NCBI RefSeq assembly: GCF_016428645.1
Contig: NZ_JAELXW010000001.1
Coordinates: 62,001-126,000, forward strand
Reading direction: 5' to 3'
Origin: Glycomyces salinus
GTDB taxonomy: Bacteria; Actinomycetota; Actinomycetes; Mycobacteriales; Micromonosporaceae
Length of the DNA stretch: 64,000 nt
The notes under the pieces are model-generated. The model made no database searches. It saw only the letters and a program-made list of their open reading frames with translations, and was not told the origin of the DNA. Both the position numbers and the translations under genes were made by a program. Below are positions 8,218-18,111 of the stretch, one piece after another (the first letter of the stretch is position 1; each line of letters begins with the position of its first letter).

Positions 8218-9396
8218 TCAGGCCGCGGTGCGGACCTCGGAGAGTTCGGCGCGGATCGCGGCGATGTTGCGCTTGACCGCGGCCACGTCGGGGGCCTCTT
8301 CGCCGCCGTCGGCGCCGCGGCGCTGCTCGCGCGCCAGCAGGGTCGCCAGGTTCACCTGTTCGCGCTGGAGCCGCCCGTGCAGGTGCGCGGCGCGCTTGCC
8401 CCACTGCCTGGCGGCCTCGTTGCGGGCCCTGCGGCGGCTGCGCAGCGACCGCATCGTGGTCAGGTCCTCGGTGGTGACGACCGCCTCGCTCTGGTCGGAC
8501 ATGGTGGTCACGAACCAGCGCCACTCGGCGCGCGCGGCCAGGTGGTAGAGCACGAAGAACAGCGCCAGGATGATCAGGCCCTTGCCGTAGGTCAGCGGCA
8601 CGGTCAGCCAGGAGCTGAGCGCGGGGGTGATCGGCAGGTTCCACAGGGCGTGCATGGCCACCGACAGCAGGAACAGGCCCGCCGCGACCCCGGCGCGCAC
8701 CCGCAGCGGGCGGCGGTGCTGGGTGACGAAGTAGGCGATGCCGAGCCCGGCGGTGCCGGTATAGAGCGGGTGCGACCACGGCCCGGCGACCAGGACGCGG
8801 GTGACGGTCACGCTCATCGACCCCGACAGGTCCGAGTTGGGGTTGATGACGGCGAAGTTGATCGCGTAGGTGAGGTTCTCCACCACCTGGAAGCCGAGCC
8901 CGACCAGCGCCCCGTAGATCAGGCCGTCGATGGACCGGTCGAAGTGCTCGCGGACGATCAGGACCAGCAGCACCACGCCGAGGATCTTGATCCACTCCTC
9001 GTTGACCGGCCCGGCGATCGCCGGCCCCCAGGTGCGGGCCCAGCCGGTGCCGGCCAGGTCGGCCAGGACCACCAGGGCCGCGTTGTTGGCGATCATCGCG
9101 AACGACACCGCGGCCAGGCCGCCCCAGCACATCGCGGCGGCCCTGACGGTGACAGGTTCGCGCTCGAACAGGTCCAGGCGGGCCAGGATCCACAGGAAGA
9201 CGATCGCCAGCACCGCGTTGACGCCGATCGAGGCCCACAGGGCCCCGGCGATGTCGTCGTAGTCCGGCGAGAGCACCCGGCCGAGTCCGATCAGGCCGAA
9301 GGCCAGGCAGCCGACGTAGAGCCAGTAGGCCGGCCGGCGCACCCGGATGAAGGCGCCCTGGCTCTCGATGACGAGGCGTTCGGTGTGGACGTTCAT
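8218..9396 (-). CDS. PrsW-family intramembrane metalloprotease
   Basis: This 392-residue polytopic protein has about eight membrane segments. PrsW hallmarks are visible: the glutamate pair in PVNEEWIK, the glutamate in GFQVVENLTY, and the histidines in WSHPLYTG and AMHALWN. The residue 250-392 region is more hydrophilic, with a basic C-terminus that is probably cytoplasmic. PrsW in Bacillus cuts an anti-sigma factor; the substrate here is unknown. It follows the upstream gene with an ATGA-type 4-bp overlap, so the two are translationally coupled, and the coupled protein could be a partner or substrate. Confidence 0.88.
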   Translation of the reverse strand: MNVHTERLVIESQGAFIRVRRPAYWLYVGCLAFGLIGLGRVLSPDYDDIAGALWASIGVNAVLAIVFLWILARLDLFEREPVTVRAAAMCWGGLAAVSFAMIANNAALVVLADLAGTGWARTWGPAIAGPVNEEWIKILGVVLLVLIVREHFDRSIDGLIYGALVGLGFQVVENLTYAINFAVINPNSDLSGSMSVTVTRVLVAGPWSHPLYTGTAGLGIAYFVTQHRRPLRVRAGVAAGLFLLSVAMHALWNLPITPALSSWLTVPLTYGKGLIILALFFVLYHLAARAEWRWFVTTMSDQSEAVVTTEDLTTMRSLRSRRRARNEAARQWGKRAAHLHGRLQREQVNLATLLAREQRRGADGGEEAPDVAAVKRNIAAIRAELSEVRTAA

Positions 9397-9986
9397 CGGC
9401 CGCTCAGCACGAAGCTCGAGACGAAGTCGTCTGCGACCGCCGTGCCGCCGTCGAGCTGACCGGCCGGTGAGAGCAGGATCAGCGTGGCCGCCGCGCCGTC
9501 GCCGTTGCCGACCACCACGATCGACCCGGCGACGCTGCGGCCGTACAGGTCCGCCCGGTATCCGGTCAGGCCGTTGACCGCGTTGCGGTACTCGCGCACG
9601 TTGGTGGCCGCCAGGCCCGGCTGGGTGGTGGTCAGGCGCTCGGCGCGCCGGTCCAGCAGCGTGCGAAGGCTGCCCACATCGGTGTCGACCTGGACCGAGG
9701 CCGAGATCTTGCCGCGTTCGAGGTTGATGCGGAAGCGCGAGAGATTGAGCTCGGTGGTCCAGCCGTCGCCGGGAGGCAGGAACTGCAACTGCGCGTTCGG
9801 GGCCGGAGTGGACTCCAATGTGATCGTCTCACCGGGGGCGAACTGCTCGACCGGCTCGCCGACCAGGCGCTCGGCGCCGGTCCAGGCCAACACCGGCAGC
9901 ACGATCGCGATGGCGGCGGCCAGGGCCTGCCACATGCGCCCCTTCTCCAGACCGAGCCGGTTCAACCGGATGGTGACCTCGCCCAA
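9393..9986 (-). CDS. Single-pass membrane protein coupled to PrsW protease
   Basis: This 197-residue protein has a basic start, one membrane helix at about residues 19-37 (ALAAAIAIVLPVLAW) and an external domain of about 150 residues with no cysteines. No family is recognised. The start is TTG 9986, supported by GGGGAGG about five bases upstream. Its stop overlaps the PrsW start by 4 bp. A type II membrane topology beside a site-2-type protease makes it a candidate substrate or regulator; this is inference from position only. Confidence 0.65.
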   Translation of the reverse strand: MGEVTIRLNRLGLEKGRMWQALAAAIAIVLPVLAWTGAERLVGEPVEQFAPGETITLESTPAPNAQLQFLPPGDGWTTELNLSRFRINLERGKISASVQVDTDVGSLRTLLDRRAERLTTTQPGLAATNVREYRNAVNGLTGYRADLYGRSVAGSIVVVGNGDGAAATLILLSPAGQLDGGTAVADDFVSSFVLSGR

Positions 9987-10133
9987 GTCCCCTCCCCGAG
10001 CCTCGACGCGCGAGACGCGGGGTCCCGCCTGTCCCCCGCGCGTGCATACAAGGGTACGGGGAGGGAACCAGACTCTGCCCGCAGTTTGACCTTTAAACGG
10101 TCCGACCGATATGCGGGCGGCCCTGAGTCGGGC

Positions 10134-11231
10134 TCAGGCGACGCGCATGGTCCAGCCGTGCGTGTCCGCGGCGCGGCCGTGCTGGATGTCCAGGATCGTC
10201 TGCCGCAGCTGCATGGTGAACTTGCCGGCCTCGCCGCCGGCGATCTGGAACTCGCCTCCGCGGCCCTTGACCGTCCCGACCGGCGTGATGACCGCGGCGG
10301 TGCCGCAGGCGAACGCCTCGGTGAGCGCGCCGGACTCGGCGTCGTTCCTCCAGCGGTCGATCGAGTACTTGGTCTCGCGGACCTCCCAGCCGGACTCGGC
10401 CGCGAGCGTGAAGATCGCGTCGCGGGTGATACCGGGCAGGATGGTCCCCAGCTGCGGGGTGTAGAGGACCTGCTCGTTCTCGTAGACGAAGAACAGGTTC
10501 ATCCCGCCGAGCTCGTCGACGTACTTGTACTCGACCGCGTCCAGGAAGACCACCTGGTCGCAGCCGTGATCGATCGCCTCGGCCTGCGGAAGCAGGCTGG
10601 CGGCGTAGTTCCCGCCGGCCTTGGCCGCGCCGGTCCCGCCGGGCCCGGCCCGGTTGTAGTCCTCGGAGACCCACAGGGTCAGCGGCTTCGGCCCGCCCTT
10701 GAAGTAGGCGGCCGCCGGGGAGGCGATCACCATGTACCGGTACTCCTTCGCCGGGCGGACGCCCAGGAACTGCTCGGCGGCGAACACGTAGGGCCGCACG
10801 TACAGGCTGGCCTCCTCCTGGGCCGGAACCCAGTCGCCGTCGACGGACAGCAGCTCGCGGATCGACTCGATGAACCACTGCTCGGGCAGGTGCGGCATGG
10901 CCATGCGGTCGGCCGAGATGTTCAGGCGCCTGGCGTTGGCCTCGGGCCGGAACAGGCCGATGCCGCCATCGGGGTAACGGTAGGCCTTCATGCCCTCGAA
11001 GATCTCCTGCGCGTAGTGCAGGACCGCCGCGGCCGGCGAGAGGGTGATCGGACCGTAGGGGCCGAGGCGGGCGTCGTGCCAGCCCCGTCCTTCGGTCCAG
11101 GTCATGGTGAACATGTGGTCGGTGAAGTGGGTTCCGAAGCCGGGGTCGGCGAGGACGCGCTCGCGTTCGTCCGCGGGAGTCGGGTTCGGGTGCGGTTCGC
11201 GCCGCAGGTCGGGAAGACCTTCACTGGTCAT
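10134..11231 (-). CDS. ilvE: Branched-chain amino acid aminotransferase
   Basis: This PLP-dependent fold-IV transaminase interconverts Leu, Ile and Val with their 2-keto acids. It has 365 residues, the length of the actinobacterial/eukaryotic-type BCAT. It shows YAQEIFEGMKAYR (73-85), RPYVFAAEQFLGV, the PLP lysine K204 in AKAGGNYAAS, and the phosphate-binding TEAFACGTAAVITPVG loop. The ATG start has AAGGA about eight bases upstream. leuB and serA lie upstream on the same strand, but hairpins separate the units, so they are neighbours rather than one clear operon. Confidence 0.95.
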   Translation of the reverse strand: MTSEGLPDLRREPHPNPTPADERERVLADPGFGTHFTDHMFTMTWTEGRGWHDARLGPYGPITLSPAAAVLHYAQEIFEGMKAYRYPDGGIGLFRPEANARRLNISADRMAMPHLPEQWFIESIRELLSVDGDWVPAQEEASLYVRPYVFAAEQFLGVRPAKEYRYMVIASPAAAYFKGGPKPLTLWVSEDYNRAGPGGTGAAKAGGNYAASLLPQAEAIDHGCDQVVFLDAVEYKYVDELGGMNLFFVYENEQVLYTPQLGTILPGITRDAIFTLAAESGWEVRETKYSIDRWRNDAESGALTEAFACGTAAVITPVGTVKGRGGEFQIAGGEAGKFTMQLRQTILDIQHGRAADTHGWTMRVA

Positions 11232-11371
11232 GGGTATTTCCTTCGGTCAGAGCCTGGAATATCGGTCTTTCGCCTAACTTACCGCTCGTTCAGGTCGTCA
11301 GGCTCGTCGTGCCGGGGTTGACGGTCGACATGGAAACGCGCTTCTCGTCGAAGGTCGCGAGACGCAGAGGA

Positions 11372-11396
11372 GCCCGGCGAGTGTCACTCGCCGGGC
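11372..11396 (-). terminator. Hairpin after leuB
   Basis: A 12-bp perfect inverted repeat (11372-11383 and 11385-11396) with almost no spacer lies 20 bp after the leuB stop. No T-run follows on the minus strand, as is common in actinobacteria. Confidence 0.65.
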
Positions 11397-11415
11397 GCTT
11401 TGAGAGCTGGTTCGT

Positions 11416-12456
11416 CTACTTGCGCAGTTGCCCGGCGACGTCGGCGGCTACTCGCTCGCCGACTTCGGCGGTGCGTACGGGCGCGTTGGGCTCGCGGGCG
11501 GCGAGTTCGCGCTCGACGGCGGCGTTGACGGCCGCGGCGGCGTCGCCGCGGCCCAGGTGGTCCAGCAGGAGCGCGGTGGAGGCGATCGCGGCGATCGGGT
11601 CGGCGATGCCCTGCCCGGCGATGTCGGGGGCCGAGCCGTGGACCGGCTCGAACATCGAGGGGTGGGTGCGGTCGGGGTTGATGCAGCCGGAGGCGGCCAG
11701 ACCGATGCCGCCGGTCGCGGCGGCGGCGATGTCGGTGAGGATGTCGCCGAACAGGTTGTCGGTGACGATCACGTCGAACGTGTGGGGCCGGCTCACCAGG
11801 AACATCGCGGCGGCGTCCACGTGCTGGTAGGCGGTCTCGACGTCGGGGTACTCCTCGGCGACGTCGTCGAAGGCGCGCTGCCAGAGTCCGCCCGCGTGGA
11901 CCAGCACGTTGGTCTTGTGGACCATGGTCAGGTGGCCGCGGCGGCGCTTGGCGCGCTCGAAGGCGTCGCGGATGACCCGCTCGACCCCGTAGCGGGTGTT
12001 CAGGCTCTCTTCGGTGGCGATCTCGGCCGAGGAGCCCTCGTGGAGGTTCCCGCCGGCACCGGCGTAGAGGCCCTCGGTGCCCTCGCGGACGACCACGAAG
12101 TCGATGTCGCCGGGCTTGACGTCGGCCAGCGGGGTGGCCGCGCCCGGGTAGAGGCGGCTGGGCCGCAGGTTCACGTACTGGTCGAACTCGAAGCGGAGCC
12201 GCAGCAGCAGGCCGCGTTCGAGGACACCGGGCGGGACCGAGGGGTCGCCGATGGCGCCCAGGAGGATCGCGTCGTGGGAGTCCAGTTCGGACAGCACGCT
12301 GTCGGGGAGGACTTCGCCGGTGGCGTTGTAGCGGCGGGCGCCGAGGTCGTACTCGGTGGCCTCGTAACCGGGCAGTGCGATGGCGAGAATCTTCTGCGCC
12401 TCGGCGATGACCTCTTGTCCGATCCCGTCGCCGGGGATGACCGCGATCCTGCTCAT
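11416..12456 (-). CDS. leuB: 3-isopropylmalate dehydrogenase
   Basis: This enzyme oxidatively decarboxylates 3-isopropylmalate in leucine synthesis. It has 346 residues, short as in other actinobacterial LeuB. It shows the N-terminal [40 protein letters not shown] and the NAD-binding [16 protein letters not shown]. The start is ATG 12456 ([13 protein letters not shown]) with GAGG about six bases upstream; the open frame continues 27 codons further without homology. Stop-proximal hairpin ends the unit. Confidence 0.96.
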   Translation of the reverse strand: MSRIAVIPGDGIGQEVIAEAQKILAIALPGYEATEYDLGARRYNATGEVLPDSVLSELDSHDAILLGAIGDPSVPPGVLERGLLLRLRFEFDQYVNLRPSRLYPGAATPLADVKPGDIDFVVVREGTEGLYAGAGGNLHEGSSAEIATEESLNTRYGVERVIRDAFERAKRRRGHLTMVHKTNVLVHAGGLWQRAFDDVAEEYPDVETAYQHVDAAAMFLVSRPHTFDVIVTDNLFGDILTDIAAAATGGIGLAASGCINPDRTHPSMFEPVHGSAPDIAGQGIADPIAAIASTALLLDHLGRGDAAAAVNAAVERELAAREPNAPVRTAEVGERVAADVAGQLRK

Positions 12457-12506
12457 GCTGCCTCTCTGGATTGCCTGGTTCCGCTGATCCCGCCGGCGGA
12501 GAACGA

Positions 12507-12549
12507 AATGCGGGCGGGTGCATTCACCATAACGCACCCGTCCCGCATT
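12507..12549 (-). terminator. Hairpin between serA and leuB
   Basis: A 15-16 bp stem with one bulged base (12507-12521 with 12534-12549) lies 32 bp after the serA stop and before leuB; the minus-strand sequence after it is T-rich (TTCGTTCT). Confidence 0.65.
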
Positions 12550-12580
12550 CCGACAAACGGCTCTCAGCAGATGGAACCGA

Positions 12581-14179
12581 CTAGTCCTTGAGCGTGACCG
12601 CCTTCGCCCCGGTCGCGCCGACCGACTCCTTGATGCGGCCGAGCACCTCGGCCGGCGCCGGGGCGTCCAGGGCCATGGCCATGACCGCCTCGCCGCCTGC
12701 GGCCTTGCGTGCCACCTGCATCGCGGCGATGTTGATGCCCAGGTCCCCCAGGGTGCCGCCGATGAGGCCGACGACCCCCGGCCGGTCGGTGTAGCGCAGG
12801 AACAGCAGCGAGCCGTCGAGGTCGATGTCGAGCTCGAAACCGTCGATCTCGGTCAGCCGCAGCCCGGCGTGCGCGGTGGGGCTGATCGTGCCCGAGACGG
12901 TCAGGCTCCGGCCGTCGACGAGCGCGCCGCGCAGCGTCACCAGGGTCTGGAACTCCGGCGACTCGGCGGAGGTGTAGAGGCCGATCTCGACACCGCGCTG
13001 CTCGGCCACGAGCGGCGCGTTGACGTAGGTGACCGAGTCGACCACGTCGGTGAACAGGCCCTTCGAGGCGGCCAGTTGGAGCACCGTCACGTCGTTGTCG
13101 ACGACTTCGCCGCGGACCTCGACGGTCACCGACTGGAAGGCGCCGCCGGCGAGGGCGGTGAAGGTCTGGCCGAGGCGCTCGGCCAGCGGCAGCAGCGGGC
13201 GCACGTCCTCGGCGACCACGCCGCCGGCCTGCACGTTGGCCGCGTCCGGGACGAACTCGCCCGAGAGGGCGAGCTTGACGCTCTTGGCGACCGCGAGCCC
13301 GGCGTTGTCCTGGGCCTCGCGGGTCGAGGCGCCCAGGTGCGGCGTGGCCACGACGTTCTCGAGCTCGAACAGCGGCGAGTCGGTGCACGGCTCGGAGTCG
13401 AACACGTCGAGGCCGGCGGCGGCGACCCGGCCGTCCTGGAGGGCCGCCAGCAGCGCGGACTCGTCGATCAGGCCGCCGCGGGCGGCATTGACGATGCGTA
13501 CGCCGCGCTTGGCCTTGTTGAACGCGTCCTCGCCGAGGAGCCCGGCGGTCTCGGGCGTCTTCGGCAGGTGGACGGTGATGAAGTCGGCCACCGACAGCAG
13601 CTCGTCGAGCTCGACCAGCCGCACACCCAACTGCGCGGCGCGCGAGGGCAGCGCGTAGGGGTCGTAGGCGACCACGTCCATGCCGAAGGACTGCATGCGG
13701 GTGGTGACCAGCTGGCCGATCTTGCCGAAGCCGACCACGCCGAGGGTCTTGCCCTGGATCTCGACGCCGGTGAACTTCTTGCGGTCCCAGCGGCCCTCGC
13801 GCAGCGAGGCGTCGGCGCGGGCGGTGTGGCGCGCGCTGGCCAGCAGCAGCGTGATGGCCTGCTCGGCGGCCGAGACGATGTTGGAGGTCGGCGCGTTCAC
13901 GACCATGACGCCGCGCTCGGTGGCGGCGGGCAGGTCGACGTTGTCGAGGCCGACCCCGGCGCGGGCGACGACCTTGAGTTTCGGCGCCGCTTCCAGGGCG
14001 GGCGCGTCGATCGTGGTGGCGGAGCGGACGATGACGGCCTCGGCGTCGACGAGAGCGGAGTGGAGCGAACCGACGTCGGTTCCGTCGATCTCCCGGACGT
14101 CGAAGTCGCTGGAGAGGACTTCGATGGCCGCTGGCGCGAGCGGGTCGGCGACGACCACGACGGGCTTGGGTTCGGTCAT
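12581..14179 (-). CDS. serA: D-3-phosphoglycerate dehydrogenase
   Basis: This catalyses the first step of serine synthesis, 3-phosphoglycerate to phosphohydroxypyruvate. At 532 residues it is the long actinobacterial type. It has the NAD-binding loop [10 protein letters not shown], catalytic Arg in NAARGGLID, Glu in the LDVFDSEP region and His in TPHLGAST. An intervening ASB domain follows, and a C-terminal ACT domain ([20 protein letters not shown]) implies serine feedback. The ATG start lies in a divergent-free position 130 bp from the next gene on the same strand. Confidence 0.96.
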   Translation of the reverse strand: MTEPKPVVVVADPLAPAAIEVLSSDFDVREIDGTDVGSLHSALVDAEAVIVRSATTIDAPALEAAPKLKVVARAGVGLDNVDLPAATERGVMVVNAPTSNIVSAAEQAITLLLASARHTARADASLREGRWDRKKFTGVEIQGKTLGVVGFGKIGQLVTTRMQSFGMDVVAYDPYALPSRAAQLGVRLVELDELLSVADFITVHLPKTPETAGLLGEDAFNKAKRGVRIVNAARGGLIDESALLAALQDGRVAAAGLDVFDSEPCTDSPLFELENVVATPHLGASTREAQDNAGLAVAKSVKLALSGEFVPDAANVQAGGVVAEDVRPLLPLAERLGQTFTALAGGAFQSVTVEVRGEVVDNDVTVLQLAASKGLFTDVVDSVTYVNAPLVAEQRGVEIGLYTSAESPEFQTLVTLRGALVDGRSLTVSGTISPTAHAGLRLTEIDGFELDIDLDGSLLFLRYTDRPGVVGLIGGTLGDLGINIAAMQVARKAAGGEAVMAMALDAPAPAEVLGRIKESVGATGAKAVTLKD

Positions 14180-14308
14180 GGGTACGTACCTCGCAAAGGT
14201 ATGGAGACAGGACGGCGGACCGGGCGCGGCGCTGCGTCGTCGCGGCCAATGGTATGTCGAACGCGTTAACAGCTCCTCACGGACCGCCGACCGTCCAAAT
14301 CCTGGAAT

Positions 14309-14980
14309 TCACCGTCCCAGGGTTCGACCGAATATCCACGCGCGAACCTCGGGCGTGGAGAGCAGCGTGATGGCGGTGCAGTAGAGCCCGGTCCAGACCA
14401 GGCCGAACGGCAGCAGCCACGACTGCGAGGCGAACCCCATGAGTCCCATCACGATGGCCGGGATGCCGCCGGTGAGGCCGAGCACGGAACTGACGAAAGT
14501 GTAGGTCCACGCCCAGCGCGCGCCGCGCCCGAGCGGGCCCGGGGAGACCGCCGCCTGGAAGGCGAAGAGGGCGAGGCCGGCCGCGAAGCCCAGCATCATG
14601 GGGTCGGGGTCGCGGATGAACTGGGCGACGGCCATGACGTTGCCGAACAGGCAGAACACCATGGCGACCCCCAGCAGGTAGCGGACCACGGTTATCTCGC
14701 GCGGACGCGTCTGAGCCAGGGCCGGCCGCGGCGGCGGCAGGGGAACCTGCGGCGATACGTGCGGCGGTGCCACGGCGAACGGCGCGGGCGCCGGAGCCGG
14801 AACCCGCGGCGGACCGGGCGCGGCGGGACCGGAGGGCGGAGGAGGCGCGGCCGGCGCGGCGGACCCGCATCGGGCGCAGGGAGCGGGAAGTCGGTGCGCC
14901 AGGCAGTAATGTTGATGGGGCCGAACCTGAGTGGGGACCGAGTGGGCCACAGTATCCTCCGAGAGCGAGCGTCCACCCAT
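14309..14980 (-). CDS. Membrane protein with Cys/His knuckle and Pro-rich linker
   Basis: This 223-residue protein starts with a short Cys/His segment (C26-x2-H, then C35-x2-C38), which may be a zinc knuckle. A Pro/Ala linker follows (about 40-90), then four membrane helices (about 100-120, 128-148, 157-180, 185-210). No family is recognised. ATG 14980 has GGAG seven bases upstream. It lies alone between serA and recX. Zinc-knuckle plus membrane-bundle proteins are common in actinobacteria, but their role is not known to me. Confidence 0.65.
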   Translation of the reverse strand: MGGRSLSEDTVAHSVPTQVRPHQHYCLAHRLPAPCARCGSAAPAAPPPPSGPAAPGPPRVPAPAPAPFAVAPPHVSPQVPLPPPRPALAQTRPREITVVRYLLGVAMVFCLFGNVMAVAQFIRDPDPMMLGFAAGLALFAFQAAVSPGPLGRGARWAWTYTFVSSVLGLTGGIPAIVMGLMGFASQSWLLPFGLVWTGLYCTAITLLSTPEVRAWIFGRTLGR

Positions 14981-15104
14981 CCTGGCACTCCAGCACAGCC
15001 TTCGCGGTCCACGAAGATGACGATTTCATCTCATTTACTGCAACACGACGCAGAACAGAACAAACCGCATTGGATCGGGCACGCTCCGCTGCGGGGCGCG
15101 GGCG

Positions 15105-15641
15105 TCATTCGAAGTGGGCGTCCTCGTCGAGCAGTTCGGCCGCCTCGTTCTCGGCTTCGGCCAGGACCTGCTTGACCACCGGGATCGCCACTCCGGCCCC
15201 GTAGCCCTTGCGGGCGAGCATGCCGACCAGCTTCCGCAGCACCGCCTGCGGGTCCTGGCCGGCCAGGCCGCGGTAGCGTCGGCGGGCCAGGTCCAGGGCC
15301 GCCTCGCGCTCGTCGTCGTCGCTGACCCGCTCGACGGCGGCCTCGACGTGCTCGGGGTCGACGCCCTTGCGGCGCAGTTCCCCGGCCAGAGCGCGCTTCG
15401 ACAGGCCGCGGACCCGGTGGCGGGAGTCGACCCACGCGCGGGCGAACACCGCGTCGTCGATCATGCCGACCTCGGAGTAGCGCTCCAGGATGCCGTCCAC
15501 GACCTCCTCGGCGAAGCCCTTGCGGCGCATGGCCTCGCCCAGTTCGGTGCGGGTCCTCGGCCGGCCCGACAGCAGCCGGAGGCAGTACTGCCGGGCGGCC
15601 TCTGGGTCGTCCGGATCAGAAGTCGACCGGGGCTTCTTCAC
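15105..15641 (-). CDS. recX: Regulatory protein RecX
   Basis: RecX binds RecA filaments and dampens recombinase activity. The 178-residue protein has the repeated three-helix RecX units, with [23 protein letters not shown], then [28 protein letters not shown], then a C-terminal unit ending in the acidic [12 protein letters not shown] 15641 is chosen because AAGAGG lies six bases upstream; a GTG at 15665 would add eight residues but has no RBS. Either start overlaps the 3' end of recA, so the two are co-transcribed and translationally coupled. Confidence 0.93.
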   Translation of the reverse strand: MKKPRSTSDPDDPEAARQYCLRLLSGRPRTRTELGEAMRRKGFAEEVVDGILERYSEVGMIDDAVFARAWVDSRHRVRGLSKRALAGELRRKGVDPEHVEAAVERVSDDDEREAALDLARRRYRGLAGQDPQAVLRKLVGMLARKGYGAGVAIPVVKQVLAEAENEAAELLDEDAHFE

Positions 15642-17769
15642 TCTTGGCCTCTTCGACGGGCTCACCGCCGGAGTCGACGCCGAGCTTCTCCAGGATCTTC
15701 TTCTCGATCTCGAGGGCCAGGTCCGGGTTCTCCTTGAGGTTGGTCCGGGCCTTCTCCTTGCCCTGGCCGAGCTGGTCGCCCTCGTAGGTGTACCAGGCGC
15801 CGGACTTCTTGACGATGCCGTGCTCGACGCCCATGTCGATGAGCGAGCCCTCCTTGGAGATGCCGACCCCGTAGAGGATGTCGAACTCGGCCTGCCGGAA
15901 CGGCGAGGAGACCTTGTTCTTGACGACCTTCACGCGGGTCCGGTTCCCGACGGCCTCACCGCCGTCCTTGAGAGTCTCGATCCGACGGATGTCCAACCGC
16001 ACTGAGGCATAGAACTTGAGCGCCTTACCGCCCGAAGTGGTCTCGGGGCTGTTGTGGACCATGACGCCGTCGGCCAGGTAGTTGTGCGTACCTTCGATCT
16101 CAAGGTCGTAGCGGTTCATCTTCTGGTAGTCCCGCTTCGAGTCGATCGAAAGCACTTGGGCCGGGACCAGACTGAGCGTCGGCTCGGCAAGCTCCGGCTT
16201 CACCTTGCACATGCCACGGAATCGCGGGAGCAGCTTGTACTCCATCGATTCGGGGATGTAGGGCGCGACCAGCTCTTGGAACTTTGTGGTGGCGGCCGTG
16301 GTGAATCGGATTGTGCTCACCTGCCGCCGCCCCTTCTTGGTCAGCTTGACATCCAACCCGTGCGTATCACGCAGGTAGTCAGTCAGGCGTTCTCGCGAGC
16401 CCGGGCTCATCGCCTCCACACAGATCTCGATCCGCCCAGTACCGCCTTGGGTGCTTTCCCACCGCCCTTTCGAGCGGAGGGTGAAACTACCGTCGTCCAT
16501 GTACCAGACAGCGAGCGCGAGAGGTGTGAGGGCCTTGAGGTACTCCCATGACAGGCACTTCTTGCCGTCTCCGAAATACACTGCCTGCCGCAGTTCACCC
16601 AGCTCAGCGAGCGGAGTGAAGTCAGCGAACACAGCACCCTTCTCGTTTTCACTCCGAGAGTGGTTGATGTTTTGGAGCAGCGACACCTTCCAGTCGAGGT
16701 AGTTGGCCTGCTTCGCACCGTGCCCCATCCGTAGACGAGCGCTAGGGGCGTCCGACCGAATCGGCCCACTCAGCGATCCGTCGCCCATGAGCGTTCCGAG
16801 GACGACCTGCCGCTGCTGCTCGCTGAGCAGGTGCTCCTCCGCCAGCATCACGCGGTCACCGACGCAGATCTCCTGCGCTTCGCGCCAGCCGCCCGGAGTT
16901 CGGATGAGGTGGTTGGGAGTCATCGCCAAACTGGCTTTGCTGTTGCCAGTACCGGCGCCTGCCCGTTCGACCCTGAAGTACAGGAACTCCTCGGCCTTGC
17001 CGTTGTTGAACCAGTCCACCACCTTCCGGGGGACGATCTTCCCGGACTCGACGTCGTAGGAGAGAACCTCGACGTCCATCTTCTGGTTCACGATCTTGCC
17101 GATCGGCATCTTGGTGCCGTCCGCCAGCATGACATTGGTGTACCAGGAGGCACAGCCGAACATGACTCCGACCTTCTCGCGGAGCTGGTTGATGAAGATC
17201 GCGGTGGTGCCGGTGTTGTTCAGGCCGCCGGCGATCTTGCGGAGGGCCTGGCTCATCAGACGGGCCTGGAGGCCCACGTGGGAGTCGCCCATCTCGCCCT
17301 CGATCTCGGCGCGCGGCACCAGGGCCGCCACCGAGTCGATGACGATGAGGTCGACCGCGCCGGAGCGGATCAGCATGTCAGCGATCTCCAGGGCCTGCTC
17401 GCCGGTGTCCGGCTGGCTGACCAGGAGCTCGTCGACGTTGACGCCGATCGCCTCGGCGTAGACCGGGTCCAGCGCGTGCTCGGCGTCGATCATCGCGGCC
17501 ACGCCGCCTTCGGCTTGCACGTTCGCCATGGCGTGCAACGCAAGCGACGTTTTTCCGCTGCTCTCCGGTCCGTATATCTCCACCACGCGGCCCCGGGGGA
17601 GCCCCCCGACGCCGAGCGCGACGTCGAGCGCGATCGAGCCGGTGGGAATGGTCTTGATGTTCTGTTTGGGCTTCTCCCCCAGCCGCATGACCGAGCCCTT
17701 GCCGAACTGCTTGTCGATCTGGGCCAGCGCGAGATCGAGCGCCTTGCCCTTGTCCTGAGCGGAGTTCAT
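15616..17769 (-). CDS. recA: Recombinase RecA precursor with intein
   Basis: The 717-residue precursor comprises RecA (349 residues after splicing) and a 368-residue intein. The extein has Walker A GPESSGKT (67-74), [10 protein letters not shown] (141-150) and [13 protein letters not shown] (193-205), then continues [23 protein letters not shown]. The start is ATG 17769, with GGGGAGG seven bases upstream; an in-frame ATG at 17805 lies at the predicted transcription start and lacks an RBS. RecA drives homologous recombination and LexA autocleavage. recX overlaps its end. The frame is intact across both splice junctions, so a functional protein is expected. Confidence 0.97.
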   Translation of the reverse strand: MNSAQDKGKALDLALAQIDKQFGKGSVMRLGEKPKQNIKTIPTGSIALDVALGVGGLPRGRVVEIYGPESSGKTSLALHAMANVQAEGGVAAMIDAEHALDPVYAEAIGVNVDELLVSQPDTGEQALEIADMLIRSGAVDLIVIDSVAALVPRAEIEGEMGDSHVGLQARLMSQALRKIAGGLNNTGTTAIFINQLREKVGVMFGCASWYTNVMLADGTKMPIGKIVNQKMDVEVLSYDVESGKIVPRKVVDWFNNGKAEEFLYFRVERAGAGTGNSKASLAMTPNHLIRTPGGWREAQEICVGDRVMLAEEHLLSEQQRQVVLGTLMGDGSLSGPIRSDAPSARLRMGHGAKQANYLDWKVSLLQNINHSRSENEKGAVFADFTPLAELGELRQAVYFGDGKKCLSWEYLKALTPLALAVWYMDDGSFTLRSKGRWESTQGGTGRIEICVEAMSPGSRERLTDYLRDTHGLDVKLTKKGRRQVSTIRFTTAATTKFQELVAPYIPESMEYKLLPRFRGMCKVKPELAEPTLSLVPAQVLSIDSKRDYQKMNRYDLEIEGTHNYLADGVMVHNSPETTSGGKALKFYASVRLDIRRIETLKDGGEAVGNRTRVKVVKNKVSSPFRQAEFDILYGVGISKEGSLIDMGVEHGIVKKSGAWYTYEGDQLGQGKEKARTNLKENPDLALEIEKKILEKLGVDSGGEPVEEAKSEEAPVDF
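16051..17154 (-). other. RecA intein with LAGLIDADG homing endonuclease
   Basis: The intein spans 368 residues, from Cys1 (codon 17152-17154) directly after GVMFG to the final His-Asn (codon 16051-16053), followed by Ser as the +1 extein nucleophile. Block A/B features include [15 protein letters not shown] and the [12 protein letters not shown] motif. Two dodecapeptide motifs ([12 protein letters not shown] and [13 protein letters not shown]) belong to a LAGLIDADG endonuclease. The insertion point and sequence resemble the Mycobacterium leprae RecA intein, not the M. tuberculosis one, which sits further downstream. All splicing residues look present, so both splicing and homing may be active. 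Confidence 0.95.
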
Positions 17770-17812
17770 GCCGCCGCCTCCCCTGGAACCTGTTTGCTTC
17801 GCCATGTCGAAT

Positions 17813-17835
17813 ACGGTAGTCCCCCCGCCCGACAA
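17813..17835 (-). promoter_or_regulatory. RecA-NDp (PafBC-type) DNA-damage promoter of recA
   Basis: On the minus strand TTGTCGGGC, eight bases, then TACCGT match the RecA-NDp consensus TTGTCRGTG-N8-TAN3T except for two positions of the first block. This motif marks LexA-independent, PafBC-dependent damage induction in mycobacteria. The predicted transcription start is near 17806, 37 bases before the chosen ATG. Confidence 0.65.
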
Positions 17836-17877
17836 CCTAGGGCAACGGATTGTTCGAACAGGGCGGAACGCACGTAT

Positions 17878-18081
17878 TCAGCGCACGAGGCGGGCGGGAA
17901 CCCGGTCGGGCCAAGTCCGGCAGACGGCCATCCAGACGCGCTTGGCGTTCTCTCCGTCGGCCAGGGCCTGGTCGACGGTGCGGCCGTCCAGCGCCCCGAT
18001 CGTGTGGTCGGCGGCGACGCTGCGGGCGTATCCGGCGCCGAACGTCTCGTTCATGCGATCCCAGAAGTCGCTGTGTTTCAC
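17878..18081 (-). CDS. DUF3046 protein
   Basis: This 67-residue protein matches the actinobacterial DUF3046 family (FWDRMNETFGAGYARSVAADHTIGALDGRTVDQALADGENAKRVW is its core, broken by conserved Trp and Gly positions). The family typically sits immediately upstream of recA, as here. Function is unknown. The start is GTG 18081 with a GGGGGG-rich stretch about 11 bases upstream. It is divergent from the TetR gene. Confidence 0.9.
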   Translation of the reverse strand: MKHSDFWDRMNETFGAGYARSVAADHTIGALDGRTVDQALADGENAKRVWMAVCRTWPDRVPARLVR

Positions 18082-18111
18082 CCGCCCGTCACCCCCCGCC
18101 GCCCGGACTCG

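Noticed and set aside
17851-17866. TCGAAC-N4-CGGAAC upstream of recA as a LexA box
   Set aside because: The second half does not match GTTCGA; the region fits a RecA-NDp promoter better.
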